DNA of 64,000 nt from Belliella pelovolcani. Its GTDB lineage: Bacteria; Bacteroidota; Bacteroidia; Cytophagales; Cyclobacteriaceae. The DNA lies in NCBI RefSeq assembly GCF_900156785.1, contig NZ_FTOP01000003.1, positions 1-64,000 on the forward strand, written 5' to 3'. A program made the translations under genes and the position numbers. Under the pieces are notes generated by a model, which did no database searches, was not told the DNA's origin, and worked only from the letters and a program-made list of their open reading frames with translations. This document shows, in pieces, positions 19,943 to 28,162 of this stretch (position 1 is its first letter; each line of letters opens with the position of its first letter).

Positions 19943-22460
19943 TTTTGCTTGGGTCTGGAAGATGGCCTTGAGGGATTTCCGAAAGAATTTCTCACGTTTA
20001 CTGCTTTTTGTTTCATCTATGGTCGTGGGGATTGCTGCATTGGTGGCCATCAGCTCTTTTGGTGATAATCTCAAGTCAGACATTGAAAAACAATCCAAGG
20101 AGCTAGTAGGGGCTGATTTGGTATTGGAAAACAGTAAACCATTAGGGGGTCAGCCTACGGATTCGGTGGCAATTGCGCAGGCAGATGAGATCAATTTTGC
20201 CAGTATGGTCGCTTTCCCAGAGTCAGGAGAGAGTAGGCTCACTCAAGTGAGAGTGCTGGAGGGGGATTATCCTTTTTATGGCACCTTGGAAACTATTCCT
20301 CTGAATGCATCAGAGGAGTTTAGAGCTGGAGGAAGAAAGGCATTGGTAGAAAAAATCCTCATGGCGCAGTTTAATGCCCAAGTAGGTGATAGCATCAAGG
20401 TAGGAGAGGTGACTTTCGAAATTGTAGGCGAATTGCAGAAGGTGCCAGGTCAGACGGGTATTACCGCCACTGTAGCACCAGCGGTATATATTCCCATGGA
20501 ATACGCAGAAGCCACAGGTCTGATTCAATACGGAAGTAGGCTTCGCTATGTGCGCTATTATCAATTAGCAGATGAGATCGATCCTGATGAACTGATCAAA
20601 AAGTATGAAGCACAATGGGAGGAAGATAAAGTTAGTGCAGATTCAGTGGAGGAAAGAAGAAGGAGAACAGGTCGCTCTTTTGATAACCTTGCCAATTTTC
20701 TGAGCTTAGTAGCTTTCATAGCCTTGTTACTAGGTTGTGTTGGTGTGGCGAGTGCTGTGAATGTATTTGTCAAAGAAAAACTCCCCTCTGTGGCTGTTCT
20801 CAGATGTTTGGGTGTATCAGCCTGGCAGGCCATGCAGATTTACCTTTTTCAGATCTTGATGATGGGCTTCTTTGGCTCGATCGTTGGAGCGGCTTTGGGT
20901 TCTCTGTTACAGTTTGTGCTCCCTGTGGTATTTGAGGATTTTCTTCCTGTGGATGTGACGGTATCTCTTTCTTGGTCTAGTATTGGATTTGGGATTGTCA
21001 CAGGGATATTGGTGGCATTACTGTTTGCACTTTTGCCATTGCTCAAGATGCGCAAGGTATCGCCTATGGCGACATTGCGTCCTGATGAGGAGGAGACCAA
21101 ATTGAACAAAGATCCATTAAGGTGGCTAGTGATTTTTGGGATTTTACTATTTGTTTTTGGTTTTAGCTACACCCTATTACCAGGTTGGAAATCAGCCTTG
21201 GGCTTTACAGGATTTGTGATTTTTGCCTTTGGTGCTTTGTGGTCGGTAGCTTTGGCTGTGATGTGGTTGATCAAAAGGTTTTTGCCAATAAGCTTGTCTT
21301 ATCCAATCAGACAATCGCTTGCAAATCTATACAGACCAAATAATCAAACCACTTCGCTGATCGCTACCATTGGTCTAGGTACTGCAATGATCAGTACACT
21401 GTTTTTTGTGCAGGGACAATTATTGGATGAGGCAAAGTTTGCAGACAAGGAAGATCAGCCTAATATGCTGCTTTTTGATATCCAAGATCACCAAGTGGAG
21501 GCGGTAGTCCAGCAGGTCAAAAGCGAGGGAATTCCCGTTTTGCAACAAGTTCCTATCGTCACGATGGCGCTGGAATCTATCAATGGACTGACCAAAAAAG
21601 GCAATGATACCCTTCCCGAAGAAACTCGAAGATCAAGAGGGCTTTACAATAGGGAGTTTAGGGTTACCTATCGTGATACTTTGATTTCTTCTGAAAGATT
21701 AGTAAAAGGTGAATTGAGAAATGTATCTAGTCCAAGTGATAGCATCTTTGTGTCTTTTGACCAGAGCTATGCGCTGAGAACAGGACTGAAGCTCGGGGAC
21801 GAAATTATTTTCAATGTACAAGGCAGGCCGATCAAAACCTATATTGGGAGCTTTAGGGATGTCAAGTTCAATCAGGTTTCTACCAATTTTTTGGTGCTTT
21901 TTCCAGCAGGTGTCTTGGAGCGAGCTCCAAAATTTCATGTGGTAATCACCAAAACCAAGAATGATCGTCAAGCAGCACAAATTCAGTCTGATATTGTCAG
22001 GGCTTTCCCTAATATTTCTGTAGTGAATCTAGGAGCTATCGTGGAGACTTTAGAAGAGATATTGGGCAAAATAAGCTTTGTGATTCAATTTATGGCATTC
22101 TTCAGTATAGCAACGGGGATTTTGGTGTTGATCAGCTCTTTGATCATTAGCAAATATCAGCGGATGCGAGAGAGTATCTTGCTCAAGACGCTAGGTGCTG
22201 ACAGTGCCACAGTGAGAAAAATCAATACCTTGGAGTATTTCTTTTTGGGGTCATTGGCATCTCTGAGCGGGATTCTCTTATCTTTTGTTGCGACATTTCT
22301 GTTGAGCAAGTTTGTCTTTGAGTTGCCTTATCGAGGGGCTTATGAAGAGGCGCTCTTGGTTTATGTTTCATTGACCTTATTGACGATTGTACTCGGCTGG
22401 CTCAATGGTAGAAAGATCATCAATAAACCTCCGATGGAGATATTGAGAGAGGGAGGATAA
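19935..22460 (+). CDS. ABC transporter permease, YbbP-like with two FtsX units
   Basis: An 841-residue membrane protein with the YbbP layout: N-terminal TM helix (LLLFVSSMVVGIAALVAISSF), a periplasmic MacB-like domain (~residues 45-240), three TM helices (FLSLVAFIALLLG onward), two more central TM segments (LVIFGILLFVFGF, SALGFTGFVIFAF), a second periplasmic domain (~490-690) and three C-terminal TM helices. I take MGNFAWVWKM at 19935 as the start because of the AGGAGG site 6 bp upstream. Partner of the ATPase at 19265-19942. With a TesA-like esterase next door, a role in handling lipids or envelope lipoproteins is plausible but unproven. Confidence 0.93.
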   Translation: MGNFAWVWKMALRDFRKNFSRLLLFVSSMVVGIAALVAISSFGDNLKSDIEKQSKELVGADLVLENSKPLGGQPTDSVAIAQADEINFASMVAFPESGESRLTQVRVLEGDYPFYGTLETIPLNASEEFRAGGRKALVEKILMAQFNAQVGDSIKVGEVTFEIVGELQKVPGQTGITATVAPAVYIPMEYAEATGLIQYGSRLRYVRYYQLADEIDPDELIKKYEAQWEEDKVSADSVEERRRRTGRSFDNLANFLSLVAFIALLLGCVGVASAVNVFVKEKLPSVAVLRCLGVSAWQAMQIYLFQILMMGFFGSIVGAALGSLLQFVLPVVFEDFLPVDVTVSLSWSSIGFGIVTGILVALLFALLPLLKMRKVSPMATLRPDEEETKLNKDPLRWLVIFGILLFVFGFSYTLLPGWKSALGFTGFVIFAFGALWSVALAVMWLIKRFLPISLSYPIRQSLANLYRPNNQTTSLIATIGLGTAMISTLFFVQGQLLDEAKFADKEDQPNMLLFDIQDHQVEAVVQQVKSEGIPVLQQVPIVTMALESINGLTKKGNDTLPEETRRSRGLYNREFRVTYRDTLISSERLVKGELRNVSSPSDSIFVSFDQSYALRTGLKLGDEIIFNVQGRPIKTYIGSFRDVKFNQVSTNFLVLFPAGVLERAPKFHVVITKTKNDRQAAQIQSDIVRAFPNISVVNLGAIVETLEEILGKISFVIQFMAFFSIATGILVLISSLIISKYQRMRESILLKTLGADSATVRKINTLEYFFLGSLASLSGILLSFVATFLLSKFVFELPYRGAYEEALLVYVSLTLLTIVLGWLNGRKIINKPPMEILREGG

Positions 22461-22579
22461 AATTTAATGTAGAATGTATTTACTTTTGATTCTTATGTGA
22501 ATCTTAGAGCTAGTCTGGGGATCAGATATACGTTTAGATAATTAGTTTAGAGGAAAGAAATGATTCTCTTTGGTAAATC

Positions 22580-23335
22580 TTAATTGATTTTTTTGATTAC
22601 CGCATCCAATTGATTCATATTGCTTGCAACTGAGCGCCACTCTGTGAGGCTGATCAAACTGATGATGCGGCTTAATCTTTTGCCAGGGTTGATCAGTCCT
22701 TCTGCTAAGCCAGCAATGATTTGATCTCTCAATTTGATACTCTTGATTTTATCATCAGCGATTTCGTATGATTGGGCAAATTTCCACGCTCCATCACGGG
22801 CCAATTGAATGCTGAAATTGACTAAGATTTCATCTCTACCTTTAGCAAATCGAATCAAGAAATTAAAAACTGGAGAGAGCTTCCCGATGTTGGTTTTGAC
22901 GCCATCTACTAACTCAGAGAGCACAGCATTGATTTTATCGAAATCATTTTTGATGGATGTCAATGGCTGGTCACCTACCGTCTCCACGGCAGCTATTCCT
23001 AGGTCTAAGTTGATATGGGCGTTGATGCCCAATAATAAATGTTGCAAAATAATATGTTTGCCATTCCTTGCAGCTTCAAAAGCTCTTTCCCAGCTTAAGG
23101 TAGTTGACTTCCCTTTCTTGTATGCTTCGTAAGCATCAATAAAACGCTTAGCAAATATCACATCCAGTACTTCCATTCTAGGGTTGTCCTCAAACTCTCC
23201 CTGCGAGATGCCTTCTGCTACTCTTACGGTAACTTGACGATAAAGAATAGCAAAATATCCCAATCTAGATTGTTTCTGATGGCACTCTGCTACGATTTGA
23301 TCCATTCTTAGGATGACAGCTGCGATAGTTTTCAT
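22580..23335 (-). CDS. DUF5995 family protein
   Basis: A 251-residue predicted cytoplasmic, mostly helical protein. The start (MDQIVAECHQKQSRLGYFAILYRQVT) and the central HLLLGINAHINLDLGIA with its conserved His and Asn residues match proteins annotated as DUF5995 in Bacteroidetes and Actinobacteria; the His/Asp content hints at metal binding, but the activity is unknown. Its start lies 1 bp after the stop of the VIT1/CCC1 transporter, so the two are probably co-transcribed along with the NTF2-like gene upstream. Confidence 0.8.
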   Translation of the reverse strand: MKTIAAVILRMDQIVAECHQKQSRLGYFAILYRQVTVRVAEGISQGEFEDNPRMEVLDVIFAKRFIDAYEAYKKGKSTTLSWERAFEAARNGKHIILQHLLLGINAHINLDLGIAAVETVGDQPLTSIKNDFDKINAVLSELVDGVKTNIGKLSPVFNFLIRFAKGRDEILVNFSIQLARDGAWKFAQSYEIADDKIKSIKLRDQIIAGLAEGLINPGKRLSRIISLISLTEWRSVASNMNQLDAVIKKIN

Positions 23336-23336
23336 C

Positions 23337-24074
23337 CTAGCTAAAATTTATCAAACCTTCTAAAAAATCTCCTACATAATAGGCAACTAAGGCTGCCAAG
23401 AAACCCAAACCCAATGTTTCACCCACGCTTTTGAAAACATTGGTTTGATTGACATAACTTTTCATCCAACCTACCACAGCGAATGCTAATCCAGTGAACA
23501 CACTAGTCCAAAGGAAAACATCAAAATTGGTGTCCCTGAAGTAATCATAAACATAGATCATCAACGGGATAAAGCCCACTACGATGAAAGAAATCAAAGT
23601 GGCTAGTCCGATTTTAAAAGGGCTTTTGGTTTCCTCCATCATATTCAATTCATCCTTCATCATTTCGTCTACCCACCTATCTTTATCAGCAGTGATGACA
23701 TCTACTACCTGCTGTAGCAATTCCCCTTCAAATCCCTTGTCTTTATAAATATCTTCAATTTCTTGTCGTTCTTTTTGAGGGAGGTTATCGACTTCCCAAT
23801 ATTCTACTGCTTTATGCTTGTTGTAGTTTTCCTGGTCAGACTTGGATGAGAGATAGGCTCCTACAGACATAGAGAAGCCATCTGCCAGGAGATTGGCAAA
23901 GCCAAGTATGATGATGATCGCAGGGTCTAAGTTAGCGCCCACAGCACCTGCTACCACGGCAAATGTAGTGACTGCACCATCTATACCACCATACACAAAT
24001 TCCCTTAGATACTCTTGGATATTGCCTGCAAAAGTGATCTCTTGATGTAGTTTTTGCTCTTTTTTTGAATTCAT
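23337..24074 (-). CDS. VIT1/CCC1-family iron/manganese transporter
   Basis: A 245-residue membrane protein of the vacuolar iron transporter family. TM1-2 hold the family signature region (REFVYGGIDGAVTTFAVVAGAVGANL, residues ~25-50, and the ADGFSMSVGAYLSSKS stretch at ~65-80), followed by a Glu/Asp/Met-rich cytoplasmic loop at ~95-150 with metal-binding character (EMMKDELNMMEE), then three TM helices. Bacterial relatives export or sequester Fe2+/Mn2+. Overlaps the upstream NTF2-like gene by 4 bp and is followed 1 bp later by the DUF5995 gene. Confidence 0.93.
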   Translation of the reverse strand: MNSKKEQKLHQEITFAGNIQEYLREFVYGGIDGAVTTFAVVAGAVGANLDPAIIIILGFANLLADGFSMSVGAYLSSKSDQENYNKHKAVEYWEVDNLPQKERQEIEDIYKDKGFEGELLQQVVDVITADKDRWVDEMMKDELNMMEETKSPFKIGLATLISFIVVGFIPLMIYVYDYFRDTNFDVFLWTSVFTGLAFAVVGWMKSYVNQTNVFKSVGETLGLGFLAALVAYYVGDFLEGLINFS

Positions 24075-24508
24075 AGGTTTGAGTTTGTTTTTTCTTCATA
24101 CCAAGTCTTGTGGACAATTTTCCATTGACCTTCTATTTTGATCAAAGTCAGGTAATCGAAATAGTAAATGCCTGGCCAGAATAATTCTGTTTTGGCTAAG
24201 GCTGTATATCCTTTGATCTCAATACTCATGATATGATTGTCATATTCTGCGGGGTTGCGGGGAGAACCCTTAGCAGTTCCACTTGCCCATTCTTCATAAG
24301 GTGTGATGGTGAATTGCTCTCCTCTATATCCGATTAGTCTTGCCGCGGGGTCAAATGCCCTATCTAATTTGGACCTGTCTCGTTCTATCATTCCCTCAAA
24401 ATAAAGCTTGATAGTTTGCTCAATGGCATGGATTTCACTTGTTTGACAGTTAGCCTCCTTGATAAAAAACAAGGAGCAAAAAAACACGAATAACATCAAT
24501 TTCTTCAT
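24071..24508 (-). CDS. Secreted NTF2-like protein (lumazine-binding/SnoaL type)
   Basis: A 145-residue protein with a signal peptide (MKKLMLFVFFCSLFFIKEANC) and an NTF2-like cone fold: an N-terminal helix (IHAIEQTIKLYFEGMIERD) then beta strands ending in IKIEGQWKIVHKTWYEE. Such proteins are annotated as putative lumazine-binding or DUF4440-like; no catalytic residues can be fixed by eye. Its end overlaps the start of the VIT1/CCC1 transporter by 4 bp, so it heads a probable three-gene operon. A scavenging or binding role in the periplasm is a guess. Confidence 0.82.
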   Translation of the reverse strand: MKKLMLFVFFCSLFFIKEANCQTSEIHAIEQTIKLYFEGMIERDRSKLDRAFDPAARLIGYRGEQFTITPYEEWASGTAKGSPRNPAEYDNHIMSIEIKGYTALAKTELFWPGIYYFDYLTLIKIEGQWKIVHKTWYEEKTNSNL

Positions 24509-24606
24509 GCATTGAAGTTAATGAAAAAAGTGACTTGCCACTATTTTAAAAGGGCGGATTTGGCAATTTGGAATTTATCTTAGTCTAATCAATCTTTCAA
24601 AAAGCT

Positions 24607-25020
24607 TTAAAGTAAATTATTTTCCATCATTTCTTCGCCAGTCATGGTAGGTTCAAGATTTTCCAATTCTTCCATGGTAAATACTCTTGATCGGATGATA
24701 AATCGGATCCCCATGGGGATTTCAATAGAAAAACTACTTCCTCTTCCTTGGGTGATGTCCAAGGTCAATTGAGTATGTTTCCAATATTCGAATTGATCCT
24801 TATTCATGAAAAAATCACAGCCGTACACCTTACCTATCCAAATGTCACTTCCACCTACTTTGAAATCACCTTTTTCGAAACACATAGGAGAAGAGCCATC
24901 ACAGCATCCTCCACTCTGATGAAACATCAAGTCTGTACCAAATCGCTTTCTCAATGTGTCAATCGTATCAATTGCAGCCTCAGAGAGAATGACTCTAGGA
25001 ATGTATTTTTTATCACTCAT
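24607..25020 (-). CDS. DUF779 family protein, aldehyde dehydrogenase companion
   Basis: A 137-residue protein with the DUF779 hallmark GGCCDGSSPMC (residues ~37-47), a cysteine cluster that may bind metal. DUF779 genes are commonly found beside AldB/ExaC-type acetaldehyde dehydrogenases, as here (172 bp downstream of the dehydrogenase gene, same strand). A terminator hairpin lies between the two, so expression may be partly independent. The biochemical role is not established. Confidence 0.9.
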   Translation of the reverse strand: MSDKKYIPRVILSEAAIDTIDTLRKRFGTDLMFHQSGGCCDGSSPMCFEKGDFKVGGSDIWIGKVYGCDFFMNKDQFEYWKHTQLTLDITQGRGSSFSIEIPMGIRFIIRSRVFTMEELENLEPTMTGEEMMENNLL

Positions 25021-25131
25021 GGTTATTGTTTACAAGTTTTAGAAATAGAGAATTGTAAAACTACTTTATTCAGAAGATAATTGATTTATGCCGATTGGCT
25101 TTATAATTTTCTTTTAAAAGGATTATAAAAG

Positions 25132-25171
25132 CAAAAAACAAGAAGCAGGATATTGCTATCATGCTTCTTGT
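25132..25171 (-). terminator. Rho-independent terminator after the aldehyde dehydrogenase gene
   Basis: ACAAGAAGCA on the minus strand (25162-25171) pairs with TGCTTCTTGT (25138-25147), followed by a run of T. It separates the dehydrogenase from the DUF779 gene and may attenuate read-through. Confidence 0.75.
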
Positions 25172-25191
25172 AAGTTGTTAATTAGGATTTT

Positions 25192-26718
25192 CTAAAAGAA
25201 TCCTAATTTGTTTTTGCTGTAAGAAATCAGCATATTTTTGGTTTGACGGTAATGATTGAGCATCATTAGATGGTTTTCACGACCAAATCCAGATTTTTTG
25301 TATCCTCCAAAAGGCGCATGCGCAGGATAAGCATGGTAGCAATTGACCCAAACTCGTCCAGCCTGAATGGCTCTTGGTACTTGATACAACTCGTGAGCAT
25401 CTCTGGACCAAAGTCCTGCACCTAGTCCGTACATGGTGTCATTGGCGATAGCGATGGCTTCCTCTGTGGTTTTGAAAGTAGTCACGGAAGTTACAGGGCC
25501 AAAGATTTCTTCTTGGAAAATCCTCATTTTGTTATGGCCTTTGAATATGGTAGGCTGTATGTAGTAGCCTGTTTCTAAACCTGAGTTGAGGCTGGCTTTG
25601 TCACCACCGCAGAGTACTTGTGCACCTTCTTGCTTACCAATATCAAGGTAAGAGAGGATTTTTTCGAACTGATCATTGGAAGCTTGGGCACCCATCATGG
25701 TATCTTCGGCGAGCGGATGACCCATTTTGATGGCTTTGGTACGAGCAACTACTCTTTCCATGAATTTGTCATAGATGTCCTCGTGCACCAAGATTCTAGA
25801 TGGGCATGTACATACTTCTCCTTGATTCAAAGCGAACATTACTGCTCCTTCTACGGCTTTGTCGAAGAATTCATCATCCGCATCTCCTACTGATTTCATG
25901 AAAATATTAGGAGATTTCCCTCCAAGTTCCATGGTCACTGGGATCAAATTTTCAGAAGCATATTGCATGATCAATCGACCAGTTGTTGTTTCACCTGTGA
26001 ATGCTACTTTGGCCACTCTGTCGGATGTAGCCAAAGGTTTGCCAGCTTCAGGTCCAAATCCAGTTACTACATTCAATACACCTGGAGGCAATACATCTGC
26101 GATCAATTCCATCAAGACCATGATGCTAGTAGGGGTCTGCTCAGCTGGCTTGACTACAGTACAGCAGCCTGCGGCAAGTGCAGGTGCTATTTTCCAAGTG
26201 GCCATCAAAAGTGGAAAGTTCCAAGGAATAATTTGACCCACTACGCCGAGCGGTTCGTGAAGTGCAATGCTAACAGTGGTCTCGTCATGTTCTGAGATAG
26301 AGGATTCATCTGCTCTGATGACACCTGCAAAATATCTGAAGTGATCTATACAAAGTGGTAGATCTGCGGCTCTAGTTTCTCTCAATGCTTTCCCATTATC
26401 AATGGTTTCTACTCGGGCGAGCATTTCGAGATTTTCTTCAATGATATCAGCGATTTTGTTAAGTACACGACTACGCTCTGCTGCTGATGTTTTAGACCAG
26501 GTGGCAAATGCTTTATGTGCTGCATCAAGCGCTTTTTCAATATCTGCTTTGTTACCTCTTGCGGCCTTAGAAAAAGCTTTGCCGTCGATTGGAGAGATGT
26601 TGTCAAAATACTCACCTGAGCTAGGAGCTACCCATTTACCTCCGATAAAATGGTCGTACTTTTCTTTGATCTGTGGTCTATCCACAGGCTTTGATTGGGA
26701 TAATGTTAATGTTGACAT
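25192..26718 (-). CDS. NAD-dependent aldehyde dehydrogenase, AldB/ExaC-like
   Basis: A 508-residue cytoplasmic aldehyde dehydrogenase. Catalytic Cys303 sits in [11 protein letters not shown] and the general base Glu264 in MELGGKSP, the two signature sites of the family; the NQGEVCTC form is typical of AldB and ExaC acetaldehyde dehydrogenases. Asn167 in the IIPWNFPL motif is the oxyanion residue. It likely oxidises acetaldehyde or other short aldehydes from alcohol use. Divergent from an AraC-type regulator (163-bp gap) and followed by DUF779. Confidence 0.95.
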   Translation of the reverse strand: MSTLTLSQSKPVDRPQIKEKYDHFIGGKWVAPSSGEYFDNISPIDGKAFSKAARGNKADIEKALDAAHKAFATWSKTSAAERSRVLNKIADIIEENLEMLARVETIDNGKALRETRAADLPLCIDHFRYFAGVIRADESSISEHDETTVSIALHEPLGVVGQIIPWNFPLLMATWKIAPALAAGCCTVVKPAEQTPTSIMVLMELIADVLPPGVLNVVTGFGPEAGKPLATSDRVAKVAFTGETTTGRLIMQYASENLIPVTMELGGKSPNIFMKSVGDADDEFFDKAVEGAVMFALNQGEVCTCPSRILVHEDIYDKFMERVVARTKAIKMGHPLAEDTMMGAQASNDQFEKILSYLDIGKQEGAQVLCGGDKASLNSGLETGYYIQPTIFKGHNKMRIFQEEIFGPVTSVTTFKTTEEAIAIANDTMYGLGAGLWSRDAHELYQVPRAIQAGRVWVNCYHAYPAHAPFGGYKKSGFGRENHLMMLNHYRQTKNMLISYSKNKLGFF

Positions 26719-26881
26719 ATTTTTTTATTTTGGGTTTTTGTCAAATCTCTTTATTATATTTTGAAAAAAATCCACTTATCCAATCAAGTAATCCACTTGG
26801 CGTAACATCCACGATTAGATCTCGTTGTTTTTAAAAGTGAAGCTTTATTAATAACTTTAAGAAAAACCCAAAATTAAACCC

Positions 26882-27802
26882 ATGAGTCAAAATTTCATTG
26901 CAGGCGTGCCTTGGAGAAATGAGAAGGATTTGAAGACCTTAGTGGAGAATAGGACGACCTATACTTTGAATAATTGCGAGCTCAATATTTTTGAAACTCA
27001 TCAACAGGCAGCTGATGTCAATTTGGTTTTTGGGGACTTGGTGCTGACTACTATGCTCAAAGGGAAAAAAGTCATGCACCTCTTTGATAAGCCTGGTTTT
27101 GATTATCTGCCAGGTGAGTCAGTCATTGTTCCACCCAACGAATTGATGAAGATCGACTTTCCTGAAGCGCAAATCGATAATCCTACTCAATGCATTGCGT
27201 TGTCCATCTCTAAAGAAATGATTGAAAATACGTTCAATCTTCTTAATGAACGTTTTCCTGATAAAATGCTGACAGATGAGTGGGGTTTGGATCTGTCCAA
27301 TTTTCATTTGATCAATACCCAAGACCTCTCCGAAATTATCAATCGATTTATCAGAATAGGGGTAAAGGAAAGGTCCAAAGAAAAAGATGTCATTGCATCT
27401 CTGGCCTTGAAGGAGCTTTTGATTAGATTGACACAAACACAGGCCAGAGATATGCTACAAAAGACTTATAAGCTTATCGCTTCTAATAATCGACTGGCTC
27501 ATGTAGTAGAATATATCAAGAATAACATCAGAGAAGAGTTAAACTTAGATGTCCTAAGTCAGAAGGCTTGCATGAGTAAGCCGCACTTTTCAAGGAGTTT
27601 TAAACAAGAGCTAGGGCTCAGTCCGATGGAGTTTGTGCTCAAGGAGAGATTAAGTCTTGCTAAAAACTACCTTAGGATGGCAAATTACCAAATTCAAGAA
27701 GTCTGCTATATGGCTGGTTTCAATAATATAACCTACTTTATTCGAGCTTTTAAGTCAGAGTTTGGAATGACTCCAAAGGTTTACCAATCTAATCTACATT
27801 GA
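26882..27802 (+). CDS. AraC-family transcriptional regulator of the aldehyde dehydrogenase locus
   Basis: A 306-residue regulator. The C-terminal two-helix-turn-helix domain (~residues 210-305) reads LDVLSQKACMSKPHFSRSF and VCYMAGFNNITYFIRAF, ending GMTPKVYQ, all standard AraC features. The N-terminal ~190 residues form a sensing domain of the type found in regulators next to alcohol/aldehyde dehydrogenases. It is divergent from the dehydrogenase gene, so control of that gene (and DUF779) is the natural inference. I could not define a binding site in the 163-bp gap. Confidence 0.9.
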   Translation: MSQNFIAGVPWRNEKDLKTLVENRTTYTLNNCELNIFETHQQAADVNLVFGDLVLTTMLKGKKVMHLFDKPGFDYLPGESVIVPPNELMKIDFPEAQIDNPTQCIALSISKEMIENTFNLLNERFPDKMLTDEWGLDLSNFHLINTQDLSEIINRFIRIGVKERSKEKDVIASLALKELLIRLTQTQARDMLQKTYKLIASNNRLAHVVEYIKNNIREELNLDVLSQKACMSKPHFSRSFKQELGLSPMEFVLKERLSLAKNYLRMANYQIQEVCYMAGFNNITYFIRAFKSEFGMTPKVYQSNLH

Positions 27803-28162
27803 CCAAATAATATCAGGGAAGGAATTACCGCTTGAAAAATTTATTTAAAGATTTATTGCCATTTATTATGTTTTTGTTATGTTTAGGAAATTTTGGTAGC
27901 GAAAAAACAACAAAAGTTTAAAAATTACCAAAGTAAATATGGCTGAGGTCAGTAACAAATAAACCCATCAAAGGAATCTTTTACAAAGATTCCTTTTTTT
28001 ATGGTTCAATTTTAAACCGCTTTATCTAAATTTTTTGCTTTTTTTGATAAAACTAGTTTAAAATAAACCTATTGATTGCAAAAGACACAATTTCCATATG
28101 GTTTAGCATCAAAAGTGACCGTAATTGGTTAGATATAGCTTTTCTCTTTCTAAAGTACGTCC
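27803..28162. other. Intergenic region with an isolated terminator
   Basis: 360 bp between the AraC regulator and the end of the SLC13 gene. It contains a strong hairpin terminator 168 bp past the AraC stop and only very short open frames (17 codons from 27868; 7 codons ending just before the hairpin). A short untranslated RNA ending at the hairpin is possible. TTTGGTA near 27893 and TACCAAA near 27927 form a small inverted pair. Confidence 0.45.
27970..28000 (+). terminator. Rho-independent terminator (perfect 12-bp stem)
   Basis: AAAGGAATCTTT at 27970-27981 pairs perfectly with AAAGATTCCTTT at 27985-27996 around a 3-nt loop, followed by T residues. It ends either the AraC transcript or an unannotated short RNA. 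Confidence 0.85.
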
